A stretch of DNA of 11,959 nucleotides, from contig JAFWRL010000225.1 of NCBI GenBank assembly GCA_017520105.1, positions 1 through 11,959 on the forward strand, read 5' to 3'. The notes beneath the pieces are model-generated. The model was given only the letters and a program-made list of their open reading frames with translations, had not been told where the DNA came from and made no database searches. A program made the translations under genes and the position numbers. Within the stretch, counting starts at the first letter, position 1; every line of letters starts with the position of its first letter. Shown here in pieces: positions 6,859 through 11,959 of the stretch. Origin of the DNA: Fibrobacter sp. GTDB lineage: Bacteria; Fibrobacterota; Fibrobacteria; Fibrobacterales; Fibrobacteraceae.

Positions 6859-7767
6859 TTACAAAAAACAGCACCCGGCATTTTTATCAACATAACGGCG
6901 TTCCGGGTTCGGGCAATGGTCTTCGCTACCATCCGGCAGAATCCAGACTTCGTCTGTAAATGGACAAGTATCATCGACTTGCGAAAAATGACCACGCGGG
7001 ATTTTCATAAATAGCGAGCCTTCATTCCGGACTTTACTGCCACATCGCGCCGTAGCGTCAAGAACCAGGTTGCGGACTTCATCCAGCCCGACATCCAACG
7101 CAAATTCACTTTTTAGGGCCGCCGAAGCCACGCTTAAAAAAAACACCGTATTCCACTTGATTCGAGCAATCCCTATCGACGAAGCCCATTTCACCAGATC
7201 CGGCACCATGTCCAAGTTTTTCCGGTGCAACGTCACCTGCAACGAGACCGTCGCAACACCCGCCGCATGTTCAACGCACAGGGACCGCCGTACGGTCATC
7301 AGTTTTTCGACATTCGCTTTCCAGCCGCCAAACTGTTCCGAAGCCAAATGACTCACCTTGATGTCGCTACAAGAGTGCAAAAGCAACTCCATTGCGGATT
7401 CATGCGCCCATTTCCCAGGGAACGTCCCGTTCGTCGTCAAATTCAGCGGGATTCCAATCGAGCGGCAGAACCCAAGTAGCTCATCAAAATGCGAATAGAG
7501 TAACGGCTCCCCCATCGTCGAAGGAATTACCTCGCGCAAAAGTCGATTTCCTGAAGCATCTCGCGCCGCGGCGTACTTTTCAATCGCCGCACGCGCGATT
7601 TCGAAAATCATTTCGCCCATCCCAAACGCGCGACTATCTCGAAAACCATTACAACTGGGCCGCTCACAACCGTCACCACAATTCTGCAAAGGCCGCTGGT
7701 TCAAAAAGCACAGCGGACAATGCAAATTGCACTTGTCAGGATTTGTGAGTAAAGTAATACGGCGCAT
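6859..7767 (-). CDS. Radical SAM protein with additional cysteine clusters
   Basis: This 302-aa protein opens with the radical SAM signature C13-x3-C17-x2-C20 (KCNLHCPLC), which holds the [4Fe-4S] cluster that cleaves S-adenosylmethionine. TMGEP (84-88) replaces the usual GGEP motif, and LNLTTNG (108-114) is the next conserved strand. Ten residues after the cluster come C30, C34 and C39. The C-terminal part has C268PF, WILPDG, C285PNPERR and a terminal GCCFL (C299, C300), reminiscent of a short SPASM-type auxiliary cluster. The substrate cannot be told, and no small precursor-peptide gene is visible nearby. The TAA stop is at 6859-6861. The ATG at 7767 has no Shine-Dalgarno site; the leader is CU-rich because of the 7-mer array at 7772-7806. 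It lies 101 nt downstream of the flavoprotein gene on the same strand and may share its transcript. Confidence 0.82.
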   Translation of the reverse strand: MRRITLLTNPDKCNLHCPLCFLNQRPLQNCGDGCERPSCNGFRDSRAFGMGEMIFEIARAAIEKYAAARDASGNRLLREVIPSTMGEPLLYSHFDELLGFCRSIGIPLNLTTNGTFPGKWAHESAMELLLHSCSDIKVSHLASEQFGGWKANVEKLMTVRRSLCVEHAAGVATVSLQVTLHRKNLDMVPDLVKWASSIGIARIKWNTVFFLSVASAALKSEFALDVGLDEVRNLVLDATARCGSKVRNEGSLFMKIPRGHFSQVDDTCPFTDEVWILPDGSEDHCPNPERRYVDKNAGCCFL

Positions 7768-7771
7768 TTTT

Positions 7772-7806
7772 AGACGAGAGACGAGAGACGAGAGACGAAA
7801 GACGAG
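7772..7806. repeat. Five tandem 7-mers (AGACGAG) abutting a start codon
   Basis: Five head-to-tail copies of AGACGAG run from 7772 to 7806; copy 4 is AGACGAA and the other four are identical. The array begins 4 nt upstream of the radical SAM start codon and is transcribed as CTCGTCT repeats in its leader. It is not a CRISPR array: the unit is too short and there are no spacers. Confidence 0.9.
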
Positions 7807-7826
7807 AGGTAAAAAGGTTTAACAAT

Positions 7827-7870
7827 CTTTCGTCTATCGTCTGTAGGACCGCAGGTCCGTTCTTTCGTCT
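7827..7870. repeat. Inverted copies of the 7-mer plus GGACC hairpin
   Basis: The plus strand carries CTTTCGTCTATCGTCT (7827-7842) and TCTTTCGTCT (7861-7870), inverse copies of the AGACGAR words at 7772-7806. Between them is the hairpin GGACC-GCA-GGTCC (7847-7859). In the minus-strand transcript these stretches could pair with the array in several registers. The last two bases overlap the stop codon of the flavoprotein gene. Confidence 0.7.
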
Positions 7871-8735
7871 AAGTTCTATGTTCCCTCAGGTATTTTATCG
7901 CGGCAAGCCCAGCAATGGCGCCCTCGCCCACGGCAACTGCAACCTGGAGCGTCCCGCCCGTACAGTCGCCCGCAGCAAAGAGCCCCGGAACCGTAGTCTG
8001 GAAATCCTTGTCCAGTACGAGTTTACACGCATCGAACGCAGCGCCTGCCTTGAGCGCCAAATCCGTCGCGTTGGCGCTTCCCATCGCAACAAACATACCA
8101 TCAAAATTCAATTCGGAACCGTCTTCGAAGCGCACGCCTTCAAACTGTCCGGCCCCTTTGAGACCTGCGATTTTTTTCGTCTCGATGTGGACATTTTCAG
8201 GGAACTTCGCTGTCACGTCCATGCCATTTGTCAAAAGCGTCACGCTCCCGACTACAGACAACAGTTCATTCACTTCATGCAAGGCGTATTCACCTGCGCC
8301 AAGCACAGCCACGTTCTTTTTACGATAGAAGAACGCATCGCAAACCGCGCAGTAGCTCACGCCGTGGCCTTCCATCTCTGCCATTCGCGGCAGCGGAGTC
8401 TTTTTACGGGCCGCCCCTGTCGCCATCACGCAAACTTTTCCACGGTACGAACCAGCAAGCCCAGTTGCAACAAACTCATTGCCATCAAACATGAGGTCCG
8501 TCACTTCGTCATCCGCGATTTTCGCTCCAAGCGCAAGGGCTTGACTCTTGCCGACTTCGGCAAGTTCTTCTCCCGTAAGCGGTTCTTTTAAACCAAAATA
8601 ATTTTCAATCTTATGGGCCTTCGCCAGCGCCCCGGCGTCCTTCCCTACAAGTTGAACATCGAGCCCGGCACGTAAGCCATAAAGCGCAGACGAAATTCCT
8701 GCCGGACCATAACCCAAAATCAACATATCTGACAT
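7869..8735 (-). CDS. Thioredoxin-reductase-like flavoprotein (non-canonical pyridine-nucleotide site)
   Basis: The 288-aa protein has the fold and motifs of low-molecular-weight thioredoxin reductase. These are an N-terminal FAD-binding GYGPAG (8-13), the redox-active CAVC (C129, C132) followed by D133, a second Rossmann glycine motif GAGEYALHE (146-154) and the C-terminal FAD motif AAGDCTGG (254-261). In NADPH-dependent enzymes the second Rossmann motif is GGGxSAxEE and is followed by HRRxxxR, which grips the NADPH phosphate. Here the corresponding stretch is LLTNGMDVTAKF, without those arginines. It is also about 30 residues shorter than the E. coli enzyme. Electron donor and acceptor are therefore uncertain: NADH, ferredoxin or another flavin donor are possible, as known for some clostridial and other anaerobe relatives. 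The start is supported by GAGG at 8741-8744, five bases upstream. The gene is divergent from the GH8 gene and precedes the radical SAM gene. Confidence 0.85.
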   Translation of the reverse strand: MSDMLILGYGPAGISSALYGLRAGLDVQLVGKDAGALAKAHKIENYFGLKEPLTGEELAEVGKSQALALGAKIADDEVTDLMFDGNEFVATGLAGSYRGKVCVMATGAARKKTPLPRMAEMEGHGVSYCAVCDAFFYRKKNVAVLGAGEYALHEVNELLSVVGSVTLLTNGMDVTAKFPENVHIETKKIAGLKGAGQFEGVRFEDGSELNFDGMFVAMGSANATDLALKAGAAFDACKLVLDKDFQTTVPGLFAAGDCTGGTLQVAVAVGEGAIAGLAAIKYLREHRT

Positions 8736-8774
8736 AACGACCTCAACAATAAGGTAAAGATTTATTTATTTTAA

Positions 8775-8780
8775 ATTATA
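8775..8780 (-). promoter_or_regulatory. Possible -10 box for the flavoprotein gene
   Basis: TATAAT reads on the minus strand 39 nt upstream of the start codon, in the short AT-rich divergent region 8736-8804. No convincing -35 box lies 16-18 nt further up, so this is tentative. The plus-strand GH8 promoter must lie in or beyond the same gap, but I could not place it. Confidence 0.35.
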
Positions 8781-8804
8781 TAACTGATTTAGAAATTTTT
8801 GGAC

Positions 8805-9929
8805 ATGGACACGATGTTGCAACGTTACCCGACGCGCGATTTATTTGTAGAAGCTGGATATGGTCCCAATTTTGCGGACCAGCTTATTCAGAATGCCTAT
8901 AGCAAACTTTTTGAAGGCGACCCGATCGACGAGCGCATCTATTTCGATGCGTCTGACGACATGGGCTACATCATCGACATCGGGCACGACGACATCCGCT
9001 CCGAAGGCATGAGCTACGGCTTGTTTATCGCGGCATTGACAGACCACGAAGCCATGTTCGACAAGCTCTGGAACTTTTCCAAAAGATTTGTCCGCAACAA
9101 CGACGGCCCGCACAAAGGGTATTTCTCCTGGCAAGTCAGCACCACCGACTTTTCCATGATGGACCCTGGTGCTGCACCGGACAGCGAGGAATACATCGCC
9201 GCCGCACTCCTTATCGCCGCCAAGAAATTCAATCGCGACGACCTCCGCCACGAAGCGGTACAGCTCATCACCGACATCAAGTACAAACCACAAAACGAAC
9301 TTGTCGGGCCGATAATAGACCCCGAACGGAAGCTCATCAAGTTTTCACCCGTCCTCGGGAACGACTTCACCGACCCAAGCTACCACGCGATGGCGTTCTA
9401 CCGCATGTTTGCCGAAGCCACAGGCGACAACACCTGGCTGGACGTCGCCAAGGCCAGCATCGAATTTTTGCAGAAGGCGGCGCACCCCGTCACAGGACTT
9501 TGCGCAGACTACGCCGAATACGACGGAACCCCCAAGGCTATGCCCTGGTTCCCCGAAAGCAACAACTTCAGCGGGGACGCGTGGCGCGTGGCGCTCAACT
9601 TGAGCCTTGACTACGCCATTTTCCGCGGGGACGAAAGCGAAAAAGAAATCTGCGAACGCATCCTGAACTTTTTCCAGAATTGCAACCCCTACCTCTCGGA
9701 CTACGCGATCGATGGAGGCCCGTACCCGCACCAAGGCAGAAACGCGACCCCAGGACTTATCGCCATGAATGCCGCAGCCACACAAGTGCTCCCGCCAGAC
9801 GACCCGCGCATAACGCCGTACGTCAAGAGACTGGCCGCCTTGTCTGTGCCCTACCGCTTCTGGCGCTACTACGATGGAATGTTATACATGATTGGGCTTC
9901 TCGCGACAGCGGGAAAAATTTCACTATAA
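8805..9929 (+). CDS. GH8 family, reducing-end xylose-releasing exo-oligoxylanase-like glycosidase
   Basis: The 374-aa protein aligns by eye along its whole length with Bacillus halodurans Rex (GH8), an inverting cytoplasmic enzyme that removes xylose from the reducing end of xylo-oligosaccharides. Matching blocks are DIRSEGMSYGL (general acid Glu, residue 67), PAPDxEEY-like GAAPDSEEY, KLIKFSP, DFTDPSYHAMAFY, HPVTGLCADYAEYDGTP, FSGDAWRV (candidate base Asp, 258), GLIAMNA and RYYDGMLYMIGLLA. There is no signal peptide, as in Rex. The Leu-His-Pro before GLIA in Rex is replaced by Asn-Ala-Thr (313-315), so exo-specificity is not assured; another GH8 oligosaccharide substrate is possible. The start is uncertain: ATG 8805 is chosen, with in-frame TTG 8799 and ATG 8814 as alternatives, and no clear Shine-Dalgarno site for any. 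The lipoprotein gene follows after 9 nt, probably in one operon. Confidence 0.86.
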   Translation: MDTMLQRYPTRDLFVEAGYGPNFADQLIQNAYSKLFEGDPIDERIYFDASDDMGYIIDIGHDDIRSEGMSYGLFIAALTDHEAMFDKLWNFSKRFVRNNDGPHKGYFSWQVSTTDFSMMDPGAAPDSEEYIAAALLIAAKKFNRDDLRHEAVQLITDIKYKPQNELVGPIIDPERKLIKFSPVLGNDFTDPSYHAMAFYRMFAEATGDNTWLDVAKASIEFLQKAAHPVTGLCADYAEYDGTPKAMPWFPESNNFSGDAWRVALNLSLDYAIFRGDESEKEICERILNFFQNCNPYLSDYAIDGGPYPHQGRNATPGLIAMNAAATQVLPPDDPRITPYVKRLAALSVPYRFWRYYDGMLYMIGLLATAGKISL

Positions 9930-9933
9930 GGAG
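9928..9933 (+). promoter_or_regulatory. Strong ribosome binding site of the lipoprotein gene
   Basis: AAGGAG overlaps the GH8 stop codon (9927-9929) and lies 5 nt before ATG 9939. It fixes the lipoprotein start and suggests coupled translation of the two genes. Confidence 0.8.
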
Positions 9934-9938
9934 TACGC

Positions 9939-10856
9939 ATGAAACACCTTCCATTCATTCTGTTCATCGCGGCAGGTTCACTAGCCTTTACCGCATGCGA
10001 AGACGTTCGAGTTGAAAAATACCCGAACGGGAACGTCCGTTTCGAAGCCACCTATGTCAACGACAAGAAGGAAGGGCTAGAAAAGGAATACTACGACGAC
10101 GGCACGCTCAAGCGCGAATCGAATTTCGTGAACGACCGCCGCGAAGGCATGACCAAGGAGTTCTACAAGGACGGCACACCGCAGTCAGAGCTCCCCTATG
10201 TGAACGGCTACATCGAAGGAACCGTCATCCGCTACCACAAAAACGGAAAAGTCGCTTCAAAAGCGGAGTATAAACAAAATAAACAAATTGCATTTGGTCA
10301 GACGTTCAACGAGGACGGAAGTCCCGCCACAAGCGGCAGCTACAAGGACCCGCGCGATGGGAACTCCTACGAATGGATAGTCATCGGCGACCAGCTCTGG
10401 ACTGCCGAGAACATGAACTTCGCTACAGCCTCCGGTGCAATTTGTGCGCAATGCAACCACTGGGGCCGCCTCTACGACTTCGAAAACGCCAAGAAAGCTT
10501 GCCTCGAAGGATTCCACATGCCGAGCAAGGCCGAATGGCAAAAGCTCCTCGCCGTTGCCGGTAAAAAGCCGGGCGTCGTTCTCAAGGCTGGCTACGGCTG
10601 GGATCCTATCAAGAAGGATTCTCCGATTTTCGGAAACGGCAAGGATGAACTCGGATTCGGCGCAAAGGCTGGCGGCGCTCACTTCGCCAAGAGCGATGTC
10701 GATATAAAGGACCGCAAATTTGACGAAGCCGGTAAGAAGGCATATTTCTGGACAAGCGAAGGCGAAGTCCTCATATTCTTCCACGACAAGGATATCGCCA
10801 AGTTCGAAAAGTTCGACCCCACATTCGGCGCAAGCTTACGTTGTATTAAGGATTAA
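9939..10856 (+). CDS. Lipoprotein with YwqK/MORN-type repeats and a FISUMP domain
   Basis: The 305-aa protein begins with a lipoprotein signal peptide (MKHLPFILFIAAGSLAFTAC, lipidated Cys20), so it is anchored to a membrane. Residues about 24-125 hold four or five repeats of roughly 23 aa of the form Y-x-N/D-G-x-x-x-x-E-x-x-Y/F-x-x-x-x-x-E-G, the antitoxin-YwqK/MORN-2 type. Residues about 135-305 form a FISUMP domain (TIGR02145), shown by YKDPRDGNSYEWIVIGDQLWTAENM-type start (140-159), GRLYDFENAKKAC, GFHMPSKAEWQKLL, a FWTSEGE segment and the final GASLRCIKD. FISUMP domains are abundant in Fibrobacter surface proteins and have no established biochemical role. Four cysteines besides Cys20 (C169, C172, C188 and one near the end) could form disulfides. 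It is translated right after the GH8 enzyme, implying shared regulation with oligosaccharide use. Confidence 0.87.
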   Translation: MKHLPFILFIAAGSLAFTACEDVRVEKYPNGNVRFEATYVNDKKEGLEKEYYDDGTLKRESNFVNDRREGMTKEFYKDGTPQSELPYVNGYIEGTVIRYHKNGKVASKAEYKQNKQIAFGQTFNEDGSPATSGSYKDPRDGNSYEWIVIGDQLWTAENMNFATASGAICAQCNHWGRLYDFENAKKACLEGFHMPSKAEWQKLLAVAGKKPGVVLKAGYGWDPIKKDSPIFGNGKDELGFGAKAGGAHFAKSDVDIKDRKFDEAGKKAYFWTSEGEVLIFFHDKDIAKFEKFDPTFGASLRCIKD

Positions 10857-10907
10857 CGATTCATCATCTGAGCTACCGTTTGATAGCGATAGATCAAGAA
10901 CTAAACT

Positions 10908-10945
10908 TGACTGGATTCTTCGAGGCTCCGCCTCTCAGAATGACG
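10908..10945 (-). repeat. Short dispersed intergenic repeat, copy 2
   Basis: Read on the minus strand it starts CGTCATTCTGAGAGGCGG and ends TCGAAGAATCCAGTCA, matching both ends of the 752-794 copy while the centre differs. The centre here is a small hairpin, GAGGC-TCC-GCCTC (10922-10934). It lies between the lipoprotein stop codon and the terminator. Confidence 0.55.
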
Positions 10946-10956
10946 AACTAAAAACG

Positions 10957-10987
10957 AAAAACGCTCCGGTTAGCCGGAGCGTTTTTT
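10957..10987. terminator. Bidirectional intrinsic terminator
   Basis: CGCTCCGG (10962-10969) and CCGGAGCG (10974-10981) pair around TTAG. An A-run before and a T-run after let it end the GH8-lipoprotein transcript on the plus strand and the alcohol dehydrogenase transcript on the minus strand. Confidence 0.88.
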
Positions 10988-10992
10988 GTAAA

Positions 10993-11024
10993 CCACCTCC
11001 CTAATCACTCAAATAGGGAGGTGG
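10993..11024 (-). terminator. Second hairpin downstream of the alcohol dehydrogenase gene
   Basis: A perfect 11-bp stem CCACCTCCCTA/TAGGGAGGTGG (10993-11003 and 11014-11024) has a 10-nt loop. On the minus strand it comes first after the dehydrogenase stop, but only TTTAC follows it. It may be a transcript-end or pause structure working with the terminator at 10957-10987. Confidence 0.5.
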
Positions 11025-11055
11025 CTGGGATTGGATGGGATTTCTTGTATAACGT

Positions 11056-11959
11056 TTATTCCAGCGTGGCGTGGGCCGCAATCTTGTAAATCGCAGTCAC
11101 GTCCTTTGCCTTGAGCGGCACGAATCCCCAGCCGTCTCCCGGGTTCAGCTTTTCCACCATCTTCGGGATGTCTTCTTCCTTCGCGCCCAGTTCGGCGAAG
11201 TTGATGGGCATGCCGATGGAATGCAAGAAGCGGCGGAAAGCCTTGATGCCCTCGAGGGCGGTAGCCTTCGGGTTCTCGAAGTTCATCTCGCAGCCGAACA
11301 CGCGGGTCGCCATCTGGGCAAAACGCATCACGTTGTGATCTACGACGTATTCCATCCAGGCGGGCATGATGACCGCGAGGCCCGCGCCATGGGCGCAGTC
11401 GTAAAGCGCCGAAAGTTCATGCTCGATGGCGTGGCTGTTCCAGTCCTGACTGCGCCCGCAGCCCACGACGCCGTTGTGGGCTACCGTCCCCGCCCACATG
11501 ATGTTCGCACGAACCTGGTAGTTGGCGGGGTCGGCAATGGCGCGGGGGCCCTCCTTCACCATCGTCAAAAGCACCGCTTCGCACAGGCGATCAGTCACTT
11601 TCACTTCGAGCGTATTCGTGAAGTAGCGTTCAAACACATGCGCCATGATGTCGGTAATGCCGCAAGCCGTCTGATAGGCAGGCAACGTGCAAAGGAGCGC
11701 CGGATTCTGCACCGCGAACTTCGGGCGGATATGTTCGCTACTGGCCCCCCGCTTGAGCATGCCGTCTTCCTTGGTAATCACGGAGTCGCCGCTACCTTCG
11801 GAACCGGCAGCCGCAATCGTCTGCACCACGCCAATCGGGAGCGCACATGCAGCAGAAGCCTTTCCTACGTAAAAGTCCCAGAAATCGCCCTTGTAAGGAA
11901 CACCCATGGCAATGGCCTTGGAGCTGTCAATCGTGGAACCGCCGCCCACCGCAAGGATA
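11056..11959 (-). CDS. Iron-containing alcohol dehydrogenase (YqhD/BDH-like), N-terminus outside the window
   Basis: About 301 residues are visible and the frame stays open to the window edge; the first stretch (ILAVGGGS) shows that roughly 90 N-terminal residues are missing. The family reduces aldehydes to alcohols (or the reverse) with NAD(P)H in the cytoplasm, typically in fermentation or aldehyde detoxification. Counting from the valine at 11949, VGGGSTIDSSK (1-11) is the nucleotide-binding glycine motif. The metal ligands fit D100, H104, H173 and H187, with the spacings of 4, 69 and 14 residues seen in E. coli YqhD. GVVGCGRSQDWNSHAIEHELSALYD-type context (segments 160-184) places it in the butanol dehydrogenase/YqhD branch. 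All ligands are present, so it should be active. It converges on the lipoprotein gene and ends at a shared terminator region. Substrate and cofactor preference are not readable here. Confidence 0.9.
   Translation of the reverse strand, partial: ILAVGGGSTIDSSKAIAMGVPYKGDFWDFYVGKASAACALPIGVVQTIAAAGSEGSGDSVITKEDGMLKRGASSEHIRPKFAVQNPALLCTLPAYQTACGITDIMAHVFERYFTNTLEVKVTDRLCEAVLLTMVKEGPRAIADPANYQVRANIMWAGTVAHNGVVGCGRSQDWNSHAIEHELSALYDCAHGAGLAVIMPAWMEYVVDHNVMRFAQMATRVFGCEMNFENPKATALEGIKAFRRFLHSIGMPINFAELGAKEEDIPKMVEKLNPGDGWGFVPLKAKDVTAIYKIAAHATLE

Noticed and set aside
7772..7870. CRISPR-like array
   Set aside because: The units are 7 bp, contiguous and without spacers, and no cas genes are present.
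7878..8591. A 237-codon open frame on the plus strand
   Set aside because: It is antisense to the thioredoxin-reductase-like gene, whose motifs are unambiguous.

Overview
The window most likely comes from a Fibrobacter-type bacterium (Fibrobacterota, gut fibre degraders). The indicators are a lipoprotein with the Fibrobacter succinogenes major paralogous (FISUMP) domain, a very large exported CotH-type protein with a Fibrobacter/Bacteroidota-like C-terminal tail, a cytoplasmic GH8 oligoxylanase, and intergenic DNA rich in short palindromic and tandem repeats. No phage, transposase, plasmid or CRISPR genes are present. The assignment is inferred from protein families, since no database could be searched.

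Layout. Positions 1-716 (+) hold the 3' part of a eukaryote-type UDP-sugar pyrophosphorylase broken by an apparent 1-base deletion near 157. A 43-nt dispersed repeat (752-794) precedes an LpxL/HtrB-like acyltransferase (811-1749, +). An AT-rich spacer with a GC-rich palindromic island leads to a small Smr-domain protein (2042-2500, +), then a tRNA-Pro(CGG) with its own promoter and a strong terminator (2534-2687). The following spacer contains a string of four hairpins and a second exact copy of the last 16 nt of the tRNA gene. On the minus strand are a 1254-aa CotH-family surface protein (2934-6698), a radical SAM protein (6859-7767) and a thioredoxin-reductase-like flavoprotein (7869-8735). 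The last two are separated by a leader full of AGACGAG-type 7-mers. On the plus strand follow the GH8 enzyme (8805-9929) and, 9 nt later, the FISUMP lipoprotein (9939-10856). A two-hairpin terminator region separates them from a converging iron-containing alcohol dehydrogenase (11056-11959, minus, N-terminus outside the window).

How the genes may work together. The GH8 enzyme would finish xylo-oligosaccharide breakdown inside the cell, and its partner lipoprotein suggests an envelope role linked to the same condition. The flavoprotein lacks the arginine motif used by NADPH-dependent thioredoxin reductases and sits upstream of a cysteine-rich radical SAM enzyme on the same strand, so a shared redox role is possible but unproven. 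The acyltransferase fits lipid A or other envelope lipid synthesis. The alcohol dehydrogenase fits fermentative redox balancing.

The points most worth a second look are the tRNA 3'-end duplication around a hairpin string, the 7-mer array in the leader of a gene without a Shine-Dalgarno site, the non-canonical thioredoxin reductase, the GH8 enzyme lacking the Leu-His-Pro loop associated with exo-action, and the CotH plus repeat architecture. I found nothing that I can call a new system with confidence.
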